Source of the DNA: an uncultured Bacilli bacterium
GTDB taxonomy: Bacteria; Bacillota_I; Bacilli_A; RF39; UBA660
Reading direction: 5' to 3'
Length of the DNA: 64,000 nt
Assembly: GCA_934085565.1 (NCBI GenBank)
Contig: CAKOHG010000003.1
Span: 62,001-126,000 of the forward strand
The position numbers were made by a program, and so were the translations under genes. Positions 8,137 through 17,034 of the stretch are shown here, in pieces (position 1 is the first letter of the stretch; each line of letters starts with the position of its first letter). Under the pieces are notes generated by a model, which searched no databases, was not told the origin of the DNA, and worked only from the letters and a program-made list of their open reading frames with translations.

Positions 8137-9336
8137 ATGAGTTTTATTAAAATACCTACTAAAGGAATGCGCGATATTATGCCAGAAGATATGGCTTTAA
8201 GAGAATATGTTTTGAAAGTTATGAAAGATACTTATGAGAATTTCGGCTTTGAACTTATTCAAACTCCATGTGTAGAACACATTGAAAATTTAACAAGCAA
8301 ACAAGGTGGAGATAACGAAAAGTTGATTTTTAAGATTTTAAAAAGAGGCGAAAAGTTAGATTTAGAAAACATTACTAATGTGGATAACTTAGTGGATTCT
8401 GGATTGCGTTATGACTTAACAGTACCTTTAACGCGTTTTTATGCTGGTAATATGAATGAACTTCAAAGTCCCTTTAGAGCTTTTCAAATTGGTAATGTCT
8501 ACCGTGCGGACCGTCCTCAAAGAGGAAGATATCGTGAATTTATGCAATGTGATTTAGATATTTTTGGGGAAAAAACAAACTTAGGAGAAATCGAGTTAAT
8601 CAGTGCAGTTACTAGTTTTTTGAAAAAACTTAACTTTGAAGGCTTTCAAATTAAAATTAATGACCGTCGTATTTTAACTTCGATGGCTTTAAGTGCTGGT
8701 TTTCAAGAGGAAGATTTAGAAAGTATTTTAATATCTTTGGACAAATTAGACAAGATTGGTTTTGATGGTGTTTTAGAAGAACTTATTAGTCATGGTTATG
8801 ATGAAAATATTGTAAACCGTTATTTGAATTATTTTAAACAAGAATTATCTTATGAAGATTTTTGTGCTCAATTTACTATTGATGAAGCCATCGTTAAAAA
8901 CTTAAAAGAAATTATGGAAGTTTCTTCAACTGTAACAAAAGCCAATGTTATTTTTGACCCAACCCTAGTAAGAGGTATGGGATATTACACAGGGCCTATT
9001 TTTGAAATTGGTGTTGAAGATTTAAACAGCAGTATTGGTGGCGGTGGCAGATACGATAATATGGTAGCTAACTATACAAGTATTTCTGTTCCTGCTGTTG
9101 GTTTTTCTGTTGGCTTTGAAAGATTAGTTCTTCTTTTAAAAGAAAGAGGATTTGAAATTCCAAGCAATAAAAAGAAAATCGCTTTTGTTATTAATGAAAA
9201 AACAGAAGATGTCTTTTTACAAGCAGAAAATTTAAGATTAAATGGCGATATTGTCAAAATTGTTATGCGTAGTAAAAACTTTAAACATCAAAAAGAAACT
9301 CTTTTAGAAAAAGGTTACGAAATTATTGAAATGTAA
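8137..9336 (+). CDS. hisS: histidyl-tRNA synthetase
   Basis: This class II synthetase charges tRNA-His. It has 399 residues, slightly under the usual 420-430. Seen in order are the N-terminal T-K-G-M-R-D-I-M-P motif-1 region, motif 2 as F-Q-I-G-N-V-Y-R-A-D-R-P with R-Y-R-E-F-M-Q-C-D, the histidine-specific R-G-M-G-Y-Y-T-G-P-I-F-E segment, G-G-G-G-R-Y-D, and motif 3 near V-G-F-S-V-G-F-E-R-L. The C-terminal anticodon-binding domain (about 85 residues) is present. The ATG at 8137 follows AAGGAG. It is alone between its own promoter and a terminator. Confidence 0.95.
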   Translation: MSFIKIPTKGMRDIMPEDMALREYVLKVMKDTYENFGFELIQTPCVEHIENLTSKQGGDNEKLIFKILKRGEKLDLENITNVDNLVDSGLRYDLTVPLTRFYAGNMNELQSPFRAFQIGNVYRADRPQRGRYREFMQCDLDIFGEKTNLGEIELISAVTSFLKKLNFEGFQIKINDRRILTSMALSAGFQEEDLESILISLDKLDKIGFDGVLEELISHGYDENIVNRYLNYFKQELSYEDFCAQFTIDEAIVKNLKEIMEVSSTVTKANVIFDPTLVRGMGYYTGPIFEIGVEDLNSSIGGGGRYDNMVANYTSISVPAVGFSVGFERLVLLLKERGFEIPSNKKKIAFVINEKTEDVFLQAENLRLNGDIVKIVMRSKNFKHQKETLLEKGYEIIEM

Positions 9337-9346
9337 TAAAGAAAAG

Positions 9347-9370
9347 TTGGTAGTAATTGCCAATTTTTTT
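9347..9370 (+). terminator. intrinsic terminator after hisS
   Basis: TTGGTA and TGCCAA pair (one G-U) around a 5-nt loop, followed by seven or more T residues. Confidence 0.65.
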
Positions 9371-9406
9371 TATGTCAAAAAGTTCAAAATAATAACGGTG
9401 AAGTAT

Positions 9407-9727
9407 ATGAAAAAATATTTTTTTGTGATAACCATTTTAATCATTTTTATTTTATTAACATTTATTCCTTATAGTTATGGTTATGAAGATAAAGTAACAA
9501 CCATTAATTTAGCTAGTTATTTAGAAGAAAATAATATTACCAATGTTAAAAAAATTTGTAGTAATGAGTTTTGTGATTATTTAAGGAGTGTTAATTTAAT
9601 CAAAAGTATTTCTATTTATGAAGAAAAATGTGAAAAATATTGGCAAGAAAAAATAGGCTCTCAAAAAGCCTATGAAATGAAGATTAAAGGATTTCCTATT
9701 ACCGATATTGTTTTAATGGGTGAGTGA
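9407..9727 (+). CDS. small secreted or membrane-anchored protein of unknown function
   Basis: This 106-residue protein opens with a strong hydrophobic segment (about residues 4-23: F-F-V-I-T-I-L-I-I-F-I-L-L-T-F) that is a signal peptide or an N-terminal anchor. The remaining 80 residues are charged, with three cysteines and no known domain. The ATG at 9407 follows a weak GGTGAAG. An in-frame ATG at 9371 would add a lysine-rich piece but lies in the hisS terminator T-run. The 3' end overlaps the convergent radical SAM gene by 15 bases. I do not recognise the family. Confidence 0.55.
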   Translation: MKKYFFVITILIIFILLTFIPYSYGYEDKVTTINLASYLEENNITNVKKICSNEFCDYLRSVNLIKSISIYEEKCEKYWQEKIGSQKAYEMKIKGFPITDIVLMGE

Positions 9728-10633
9728 ATCTCCTTGATAAATGTCTCTTTTTTTCATTTCTTTATCAATGTCATTTAAAACGCAGAATTTTTTTAAGAGC
9801 CATTCTGGAGCAATTAAGTCTTCTTTAGTCGGGTCACCTGTGATTCTTTCAATAACAATTTTAGGGTCAAGTTCTTTTAACTGATCACAGACAATATCAA
9901 TATATTCCTCTTTCGTTAAAACATGGAAGTTTGTTTGATAATAGTAATCGGCTAATGGAGTATTTTTTAAAATATGTAACATATGAATTTTAATCGCGTC
10001 AATTTTTAAGTTATTTAAATATTTTACAGTTTCTATCATCATTTCTTTTGTTTCAAAAGGAAGGCCATTAATAATATGAACGACAGTGAAAATATTTCTT
10101 TTTTTAAGTTCTTTAATACAATTTTCAAAATTTTCTAAGGAATGTCCGCGGTTAATTAGTTTTAAAGTTTCCTCATGAATCGTTTGCAGACCAATTTCTA
10201 CCATTAAAAAAGTTCGGTTATTTAATTCACTTAAATAGTCATAAGTCTCTTTACTAATCGCGTCACTTCGAGTGGCAATAGCAAGGCCTTTTACATTAGG
10301 AATTTTTAATACGGTTTCAAAGTTCTTTCTTAAAGTTTCAAGTGGGGCATAAGTATTTGTACCTGCTTGAAAATAAGCAATATAAGAAGCAACTGGCCAT
10401 TTTTTACTGAGAACATTTTTAACATTTTCAAATTGAGTTTCTAAATCATCTTTCACATCACCGGCAAAGTCACCACTTTTATGAGAGCAAAAAATACAGC
10501 CATGCCCATTTTTTATATTAGGACAGCCCATGCCCGCATTTAAACTTACTTTAAAAACTTTTTGATGAAACTTATTTCTAAAAAAATAATTTAAAGTATG
10601 ATATCTTTTATTGTCGTCACTGTATAAAAACAT
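9713..10633 (-). CDS. radical SAM protein, TIGR01212 (YhcC/YtqA) type
   Basis: This 306-residue radical SAM enzyme has the cluster-binding cysteines in G-M-G-C-P-N-I-K followed by G-C-I-F-C-S. The long spacing between the first and second cysteine is typical of the TIGR01212/YhcC family. Other TIM-barrel features are A-Y-F-Q-A-G-T-N-T-Y, E-I-G-L-Q-T, H-I-I-N-G-L-P and K-I-H-M-L-H. The reaction of this family is not established; relatives are linked to tRNA modification. The start M-F-L-Y-S at 10633 has GGAAAGAA upstream. A longer start at 10681 has no ribosome site. It is monocistronic and convergent with its neighbour. Confidence 0.88.
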   Translation of the reverse strand: MFLYSDDNKRYHTLNYFFRNKFHQKVFKVSLNAGMGCPNIKNGHGCIFCSHKSGDFAGDVKDDLETQFENVKNVLSKKWPVASYIAYFQAGTNTYAPLETLRKNFETVLKIPNVKGLAIATRSDAISKETYDYLSELNNRTFLMVEIGLQTIHEETLKLINRGHSLENFENCIKELKKRNIFTVVHIINGLPFETKEMMIETVKYLNNLKIDAIKIHMLHILKNTPLADYYYQTNFHVLTKEEYIDIVCDQLKELDPKIVIERITGDPTKEDLIAPEWLLKKFCVLNDIDKEMKKRDIYQGDSLTH

Positions 10634-10759
10634 AATTCTTTCCTTTCCGAATTTCCTTAATGTTAAACCTTTCTTTTTCATGTGTCAATTAAAAATGTAA
10701 ATTTCCTTTGAATAGAAGATGTGTTATAATTTATAAATAGTGAAGAGGGGTCATAAAAT

Positions 10760-13150
10760 ATGAATTATATGGACGCTTGTTTTAAACCTGATTATAATAA
10801 AGCCAAAAGTAAAAGTGAAGCTATATTTGAAGGTGTTAATTACCGTATTACTATTCTTTCGGAACGTTTAGTAAGACTAGAATATAATAAAGATGGACAA
10901 TTTTTTGACGATTTAACAGAGTTGGTTCGTAATCGTGATTTTGATATTCCTGAATTTAAAGTAAATCAAGATGATAAATATTTAGAAATAACCACCAAAT
11001 ATTTTATGCTTAAATATATGAAAGAAAAGCCTTTTGAAGGGTTAAATATTGAGATTTATCTTTTAAATACAGATAAGATATGGAACGTTAAAAGTAAAGA
11101 AGTTCGTAATTTTAATACGTCGGGACAAGGTTTTATCTTGGATAAAGCCGATTATCAAAAAGGACTTTATTCAGTAGATGGTTTTGTTACCCTTGATGAT
11201 AATGCCTCTATGATTATTAACCAAGATGGCTTTTTGACACCAAATGTTGAAAATCGTTTTGATAAATATGTTTTTATGTACCGTCGTGATTTTGGAATGT
11301 GTCTAAAAGATTATTTTACGTTGACAGGTTATCCACCATTAATCCCTAGATATGCGCTTGGGAACTGGTGGAATAAAAGTGAGATTTATAACTTTATGGA
11401 TGTTAGCAATCTTTTAAGTAAATTTAATAGAGAAGATATTCCTTTAGCAGTTGTATTATTAGATGAATTTTGGCATTTAAAGGACGCTAGAGACTTAGAT
11501 AAATATAAAACAGGTTTTACTTTTAATCGTAACTTATTTTCCGACCCAGTTTATTTTACAAACTTTTTACACGAAAGAGGTGTCAAATTAGGTTTAAATG
11601 TTAATCCTACAGAAGGCATTATGCCCCATGAAGATGCCTACGATATGATTGCAAGTCAACTAGGACTAAACGACAAAAGTACCATTCCTTTTAATGCTTT
11701 TGATAAAAATATTTTACAAATTTATTTACATCAACTTATTGAACCTTTAGAACAAAAAGGCATTGATTTCTTTTGGATTTCCTATGATAATGCTAAAGAC
11801 ATATTAACGAAAAGAGCCTTAGCTTACTATCATTATTATTATGCTAATCGTTTTGATAATAAAAGAGGTTTTATCTTATCTTCTAACGGTAATGTTAATG
11901 CTCATCAATATACGGCTTTAGATGGAGGAAGAACCCTTGTTTCTTGGGAGGTATTAAATGAAATACCTTTCTTTGACGCCGCGGCAGCCAACAAAGGACT
12001 TTTATGGTGGAGTCATGATATTGGGGGATACATGGGAGGAGTCGAGGACGCGGAACTTTATATGCGTTATGTGCAAATGGGAGTTTATAGTCCTTTACTT
12101 CGTCTTTCTTCTAAAAGAGGAAAATATTATAAAAGAGAGCCTTGGAAGTGGGATGTTAAAACTTTAAAAATCGTTAAAGATTATTTACAAATGCGTCATA
12201 GATTAATTCCTTATTTATATACGGAGGGGTATAAATACCACCAAACCGGTAAACCATTAATTGAACCTTTATATTATCAAAATCCTGAAATTTATGATGA
12301 ACCTAAATATAAAAATGAATATTATTTTGGTTCTGAATTACTCGTATGTCCTATTACCAAACAAAAAGACACGGTTATGAATCGAACTGTTAAAGATGTT
12401 TTTTTACCAGAGGGTGTTTGGTATGATTTTAAAACCGGCAAGAAATTTTTGGGTGATAAAAGATATGTTGTTTTCTATAAAGATGAAGATTATCCTGTTT
12501 TTGCTAAATCAGGTTCTATAGTGCCCCTTGGTAACTTTTATGAAAATATAAATGATACAAGACCACCAGAAAGTATGGAAATTCATATTTTCCCTGGTAA
12601 AAGTAATATTTATAATCTTTATGAAGATGATGGTGAATCTAAACTTTATGAAAAAGGTTATTATTTAATAAGTTCTATCGATTATAACTATCTACAAAAT
12701 AACTTTACGGTGATTATCCGACCTATTGAAGGTAAAAGTGGCATTATCCCAGAGTATAGAGATTACAAAATACGTTTTAGAAACACGAGAAAAGCAGAAC
12801 AAGTCGTAGCTTATCAAGATAATGAAATATTTCCATCTGAGTCTTATGTTTTAGATACAGATTTTGTGGTTGAGGTTAAACACGTTAAAACAAGTTCTCA
12901 ACTTTCTATTAACTGTAAAGGAAAAGATATTGAAATTGATGCGGTTCGTTTAATTAATGAAGATATTGATTCCATTATTAATGATTTACAAATTAAAACA
13001 AATTTAAAAGAAATGCTTGCTAATATTATCTTTAGTGACATGGATATTAAGAAAAAAAGAATAGCGATACGAAAATTAAAACAAGTGGGACTTGATAAAA
13101 AGTTTATTTCCATGTTTATGAAATTAATGGAATACGCTTCACAAATTTAA
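10760..13150 (+). CDS. glycoside hydrolase family 31 protein with altered catalytic residues
   Basis: This 796-residue protein follows the GH31 alpha-glucosidase plan: an N-terminal beta-sandwich, a TIM barrel (about 190-510) and C-terminal beta domains. Clear family marks are P-R-Y-A-L-G-N-W-W near 197, W-W-S-H-D-I-G-G (416-423), S-P-L-L-R-L-S, and R-H-R-L-I-P-Y-L-Y-T. The nucleophile motif, normally D-x-W-W-I-D-W, is here D-F-F-W-I-S-Y (336-342), placing Ser341 where Asp is expected. The acid/base motif, normally F-S-G-D-T, reads L-D-G-G-R-T (387-392). It is probably not a standard hydrolase and may be a binding or regulatory homologue. TATAAT at 10725-10730 and GAGGGG precede it. Its stop overlaps the convergent TetR gene. 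Confidence 0.82.
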   Translation: MNYMDACFKPDYNKAKSKSEAIFEGVNYRITILSERLVRLEYNKDGQFFDDLTELVRNRDFDIPEFKVNQDDKYLEITTKYFMLKYMKEKPFEGLNIEIYLLNTDKIWNVKSKEVRNFNTSGQGFILDKADYQKGLYSVDGFVTLDDNASMIINQDGFLTPNVENRFDKYVFMYRRDFGMCLKDYFTLTGYPPLIPRYALGNWWNKSEIYNFMDVSNLLSKFNREDIPLAVVLLDEFWHLKDARDLDKYKTGFTFNRNLFSDPVYFTNFLHERGVKLGLNVNPTEGIMPHEDAYDMIASQLGLNDKSTIPFNAFDKNILQIYLHQLIEPLEQKGIDFFWISYDNAKDILTKRALAYYHYYYANRFDNKRGFILSSNGNVNAHQYTALDGGRTLVSWEVLNEIPFFDAAAANKGLLWWSHDIGGYMGGVEDAELYMRYVQMGVYSPLLRLSSKRGKYYKREPWKWDVKTLKIVKDYLQMRHRLIPYLYTEGYKYHQTGKPLIEPLYYQNPEIYDEPKYKNEYYFGSELLVCPITKQKDTVMNRTVKDVFLPEGVWYDFKTGKKFLGDKRYVVFYKDEDYPVFAKSGSIVPLGNFYENINDTRPPESMEIHIFPGKSNIYNLYEDDGESKLYEKGYYLISSIDYNYLQNNFTVIIRPIEGKSGIIPEYRDYKIRFRNTRKAEQVVAYQDNEIFPSESYVLDTDFVVEVKHVKTSSQLSINCKGKDIEIDAVRLINEDIDSIINDLQIKTNLKEMLANIIFSDMDIKKKRIAIRKLKQVGLDKKFISMFMKLMEYASQI

Positions 13151-13716
13151 TTATTAAAATCAATATTTTCAATAAAAGATTTTATGGTCATACTGTAATA
13201 ATGTATGACCTCTTTTTTGCTTAGTTTTTCGTCTTTCAAATAATAATCGGCAAAAGTACTCCCAATCGCATTAGCTAAAAAAGTACATAAAAAATTTTTA
13301 TAAGTTTTATTTAAAGTCAAATGTCTTTTTGTTTCTTCCGTATTAATAAGATATTCCACTGCTTCACAAATTTCATTAAAAAATAAATTTTTTAAATTCG
13401 TTTCACTAAAAGAATCTTCAAGGTTAAGAAGAAAATCTTTATTATTATCGACATAATTTAAAATACTTTCAAAAGCTTCTAGATGATTTTTGATATCAAA
13501 TCTTGTTTTTACATCTTTAGTATCTTCTTCAATAATCCATTTTATTAAAGCATTAATATCTTCAAAATGATAATAAAAAGTATTACGGTTTACGCCTACA
13601 AAAGAAGTAATATCTTTAATACTAATAGTGCGAAAACTTTTTGTTTTCATAAGTTCTTTTAAAGCATTTGCAAGTTTATATTTGGTATCCATATCATTTT
13701 TATATTTGCCGCGCAT
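13147..13716 (-). CDS. TetR/AcrR family transcriptional regulator
   Basis: This 189-residue regulator has an N-terminal helix-turn-helix: I-S-I-K-D-I-T-S-F-V-G-V-N-R-N-T-F-Y-Y-H-F ends the DNA-binding domain at about residue 53 with the classic T-F-Y-Y-H-F. The C-terminal 130 residues are a helical ligand-binding domain without a recognisable ligand signature. AGGTGATAAC serves as ribosome site. It is divergent from the MMPL exporter gene across 142 bases. In this family that layout usually means the regulator represses the exporter, which is inference here. Confidence 0.88.
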   Translation of the reverse strand: MRGKYKNDMDTKYKLANALKELMKTKSFRTISIKDITSFVGVNRNTFYYHFEDINALIKWIIEEDTKDVKTRFDIKNHLEAFESILNYVDNNKDFLLNLEDSFSETNLKNLFFNEICEAVEYLINTEETKRHLTLNKTYKNFLCTFLANAIGSTFADYYLKDEKLSKKEVIHYYSMTIKSFIENIDFNN

Positions 13717-13780
13717 AAGTTATCACCTAATCTTATTATAAAATATTTTTGAAATTTAGGCAAATGATTAAAATTGACTA

Positions 13781-13809
13781 TTGTTTGTTGTTTGGCATAA
13801 GATTATAAT
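13781..13809 (+). promoter_or_regulatory. promoter of the MMPL transporter gene
   Basis: TTGTTT (13781-13786), a 17-base spacer and TATAAT (13804-13809) lie in the divergent intergenic region shared with the TetR gene. Confidence 0.65.
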
Positions 13810-13858
13810 GTTAGACGTGGCCTAAAAAAGGACTTAGAAAAAAGAAAGGAAACTAATC

Positions 13859-16102
13859 ATGAAAAAAAATAATTTTTTAATAAAGTTAGGTGACTTTATT
13901 ACGAATGCCAGATATTTTTTCTTAGTTTTATTCCTCGGATTAACTATCTTCGGTTTTGTAAACTTAAATAATGTTTCCGTGAATGAAAGTATTGTTAGTT
14001 ATTTACCTGATGATACTGAGACCAAAACTGGACTCGATTTAATGGGAGAAGAATTTGGCAATTTAAAAAGTATTCGTTTAATGGTTGAGAATATAAACTT
14101 AACGAATGCTAATACGATAACAACAGAAATTTCTAAAGTTAACCATGTAAAAGCTGTTTTATTTGATGGTAGTGAAAATTCCTATAAAGATAATAAAGCT
14201 TTATATCAGGTTGAACTTGATGATGTTTCTAAAGAAGAACTAGAAGATGTAAAAAAAGACATCGAAGAGGTGGTATCAAAAGAAACATACACCATTTATT
14301 CTGAAGATTTTGAAGATGCGACAGATGGTATTACAACCGTTCTTATTATCGCTTGTATCATTATCGTTGTGGTCTTAACGATTACCTCTAAAACATATTT
14401 TGAACCTGTGATTGCCTTTATTATTTTTGGAATATCTATCATTCTTAATATGGGTAGTAATTTCTTACTTGGTGAAATTTCTTACATCACAAAATCAATT
14501 GCTGTTATTTTACAATTAGCCTTATCTATCGATTATGTTATCATTTTTATGAATCAATATATGAAAGAGATTAGTGATACGGATGATAAGATATTGGCTA
14601 TTAAAAAGACAGTATCTAAATCTATGCCTGAGATATTTGCAAGTTCTCTTACAACCGTATCTGGTTTACTTGCCTTATGTTTCATGCAACTTAAACTAGG
14701 TGGCGACATTGGTATCGTTTTATCAAAAGGTATTATTTGTAGCCTTTTAACCGTAATTCTTGTTATGCCAAGTTTACTTGCGATTTTTCATAAACCAATC
14801 GTGGCTTTGAAAAAGAAAGAAAAAGAAAAGAATTCCTCTTCTAAACTTGCTACTTTTATTTTTAAAAGTCGTCAAGTATTATTACCTTTGTTTGTTGTGC
14901 TTGTTATAGTATCTCTTTTCTTACTACCACATTATAATTATGTTTATAATCCAACCAGTGCTGAAGCGGTAGTTAAAAGTGAAAATGTGAAAGCTTTAGA
15001 TAAGATAGAAGAGACATTTGGTAAAAGTAACATGGTGGTTCTTTTATTTGAAAATAACGAAAAAGATTACCACAAAGAAATGGAACTTGCAAGTGAAATT
15101 AGCAAGTTAGATAATGTAAAAGCTGTGACAAGTATTGGAGGCTATCAACTTGCTGATAATATCTATCTTGGTACAGAAGTTAGTTATTTAGAAGCTTCAC
15201 AAATATTTAATATTGATAATGAAACAAGTTTAAATTTATTTAAATTTTATGCAAGTCAAAAAAATGAAATAGAAAAGTTGGCAAATCCATTAGATTATAA
15301 AGTTACTATTATTGATATGTTATATTTCTTAAAAGAGAATGAAGCAAGTCTTCCTCTTACTTCTTCTTTAGTAACTCAAATTGATACTTATTATAATCTT
15401 ATGAATGAAAATATCAGTTTGTTAGAAAGTGAAAATTATACTCGTTTTATTATTACCTTAAATACTAAGGAAGAGGCGAGTGAAACTTATGAACTTATCG
15501 ATAACATTAGAGCGAAAGCTAAAGATAGTTATGAAGGCGTTACCTTAATTGGAAATAGTATCAATGCTCATGATTTGGAAAGTTCATTTACTTCTGACAA
15601 TTTAATTATTACTCTTATTACCATATTATTTATTGCCATTATTTTATTATTTACCTTTAAATCTTTAGGTATGACCATTCTCTTAATCTTGGCTATTGAA
15701 GGAAGTATCTTAATAAACTTTGGTATTATTGCTTTAACTAAGGAGCCAATGTTCTTTATGGGGTATGTTGTCGTATCAGCTATTCAAATGGGTGCTACGA
15801 TTGACTATGCGATTGTCATTGCAAGTCGTTATAGAGATTTAAGAAAGAAACTAGATAAAAAAGAAGCCATTATAGGTACCCTTAATGATCGTTTACCTGC
15901 TGTGTTTACGAGTGGTTTAATTCTTGTGGTAGCCGGTTTCTTAATTGGTTTAATTTCTAAATCCGCAGTCATTTCCCAAATAGGTTTATATTTAGGACTT
16001 GGTACTCTTATTTCTTTAATTACTACGGTTTTTGTTTTACCAGCTATTCTTTATGTATTTGATAGTTTTATTGATAAAACAACGTTTGGTAAAAAAGAAT
16101 AA
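13859..16102 (+). CDS. MMPL/RND family transporter
   Basis: The 747 residues form two homologous halves, each with one membrane helix, an extracytoplasmic domain of about 110-220 residues and five clustered helices. Motifs I-D-Y-V-I-I-F-M-N-Q in the first half and A-T-I-D-Y-A-I-V-I-A-S-R-Y-R-D in the second carry the Asp/Tyr pair used for proton coupling in MMPL proteins. Such transporters export lipids, glycolipids or drugs using the proton gradient. The substrate is unknown. AAAGAAAGGAAA precedes the ATG, and the divergent TetR gene is the likely regulator. A terminator follows. Confidence 0.9.
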   Translation: MKKNNFLIKLGDFITNARYFFLVLFLGLTIFGFVNLNNVSVNESIVSYLPDDTETKTGLDLMGEEFGNLKSIRLMVENINLTNANTITTEISKVNHVKAVLFDGSENSYKDNKALYQVELDDVSKEELEDVKKDIEEVVSKETYTIYSEDFEDATDGITTVLIIACIIIVVVLTITSKTYFEPVIAFIIFGISIILNMGSNFLLGEISYITKSIAVILQLALSIDYVIIFMNQYMKEISDTDDKILAIKKTVSKSMPEIFASSLTTVSGLLALCFMQLKLGGDIGIVLSKGIICSLLTVILVMPSLLAIFHKPIVALKKKEKEKNSSSKLATFIFKSRQVLLPLFVVLVIVSLFLLPHYNYVYNPTSAEAVVKSENVKALDKIEETFGKSNMVVLLFENNEKDYHKEMELASEISKLDNVKAVTSIGGYQLADNIYLGTEVSYLEASQIFNIDNETSLNLFKFYASQKNEIEKLANPLDYKVTIIDMLYFLKENEASLPLTSSLVTQIDTYYNLMNENISLLESENYTRFIITLNTKEEASETYELIDNIRAKAKDSYEGVTLIGNSINAHDLESSFTSDNLIITLITILFIAIILLFTFKSLGMTILLILAIEGSILINFGIIALTKEPMFFMGYVVVSAIQMGATIDYAIVIASRYRDLRKKLDKKEAIIGTLNDRLPAVFTSGLILVVAGFLIGLISKSAVISQIGLYLGLGTLISLITTVFVLPAILYVFDSFIDKTTFGKKE

Positions 16103-16115
16103 TTATTTAAAAAGG

Positions 16116-16142
16116 CAAGGCTTTTATAAGTCTTGTTTTTTT
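16116..16142 (+). terminator. intrinsic terminator after the MMPL gene
   Basis: CAAGGCTT (16116-16123) pairs with AAGTCTTG (16128-16135) over 8 bp (one G-U) around a TTAT loop, followed by seven T residues. Confidence 0.75.
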
Positions 16143-16180
16143 GTTAAAATGAGGATAGAAAGACAAGAAATGAGGTTAAC

Positions 16181-16570
16181 ATGAAAGTATTATCAATTAA
16201 AGAACCATTTGCTACTTTGGTAAAAGACGGGGTAAAAAGATATGAAACTCGTAGTTGGAAAACGAACTATCGTGGTGAAATCTATATTCATGCCAGCATA
16301 GGTTTAAGTACCTCTTTAAATAAAGAAAAAGGAATGTCTTATTTAAAAAGTGATATAAAACCAGGTTATATTTTATGTCGTTGTAATTTGGTCGATTGTA
16401 TTTTAATGGATGAAGATTTTATAAATTATATAGAAACTGAAACGAATGAAAAAGATTATGGAGATTATCGTTTAGGAAGATATGCATGGAAGTTAGAAGT
16501 CTTAGAAGTGTTAGAAACACCAATTTTAGCTAAAGGAAGATTAGGTATTTGGAATTATGAAGATAATTAA
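16181..16570 (+). CDS. ASCH domain protein
   Basis: This 129-residue single-domain protein starts with the ASCH pattern V-L-S-I-K-E-P-F-A-T-L-V-K-D-G-V-K-R-Y-E and continues with R-S-W-K-T-N-Y-R-G-E-I-Y-I-H-A-S. The ASCH fold is a small beta-barrel related to PUA and is thought to bind RNA or modified nucleosides. Some bacterial members are amidohydrolases acting on N4-acetylcytidine, but this protein is longer and I cannot assign that activity. GAGG lies 6 bases upstream of the ATG. Neighbours give no further clue. Confidence 0.82.
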   Translation: MKVLSIKEPFATLVKDGVKRYETRSWKTNYRGEIYIHASIGLSTSLNKEKGMSYLKSDIKPGYILCRCNLVDCILMDEDFINYIETETNEKDYGDYRLGRYAWKLEVLEVLETPILAKGRLGIWNYEDN

Positions 16571-16665
16571 AAAACAAAAAATAATTTTATGCTACGGGTA
16601 AACTTTTTTGTTTGTAATCTTCTTTCAATTGCGGTATATTATTTAAGGCGAGAAAGAGGTTGTAT

Positions 16666-17034
16666 ATGAAAGAGTTACGAATGAGAAAAAGTGGTTTGTT
16701 TTATGAAACTTTTGATGAAGACGCCGTTATTATGCATTATCTTTTTAATTATAAAATTATAGATGAACGGGTGGCATTCCCAACGAATTCTTTAGATAAA
16801 GTTATCAATATTTTAAATGAACAAGAAATAGATTATCTCATTATTGGTGGACCCGAAAGAATAAAAAATGAATTTGGAGAAAGTAATAGTTATTCAGAAA
16901 TTTTAAAAAAGGCTGAAAATAAAAGAGAAGCAGAAGATAGACTAAATGAACTGCTTCCCAAATTAGAAATATTAGATAAAGTGACATTAGATAGTGTTTT
17001 AACAGAATTTGAAACGAAAATAGCTAATTTTTAA
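16666..17034 (+). CDS. small protein resembling MutS N-terminal domain I
   Basis: This 122-residue protein has S-G-L-F-Y-E-T-F-D-E-D-A near residues 8-19, close to the G-D-F-Y-E-x-F-x-E-D-A stretch of MutS mismatch-recognition domain I, followed by a fitting pattern around R-V-A-F-P-T-N-S-L-D-K-V-I. The connector, lever, clamp and ATPase domains of MutS are absent, so it is an orphan domain that could bind DNA but cannot act as MutS. The ATG at 16666 follows GAAAGAGG. Its stop overlaps the convergent rodA-like gene by 4 bases. The assignment rests on motif resemblance only. Confidence 0.5.
   Translation: MKELRMRKSGLFYETFDEDAVIMHYLFNYKIIDERVAFPTNSLDKVINILNEQEIDYLIIGGPERIKNEFGESNSYSEILKKAENKREAEDRLNELLPKLEILDKVTLDSVLTEFETKIANF

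Noticed and set aside
13755..13826. TTTAGGC and GCCTAAA as a TetR operator
   Set aside because: The two arms are about 58 bases apart, far too wide for a TetR dimer site, so the match is probably chance.
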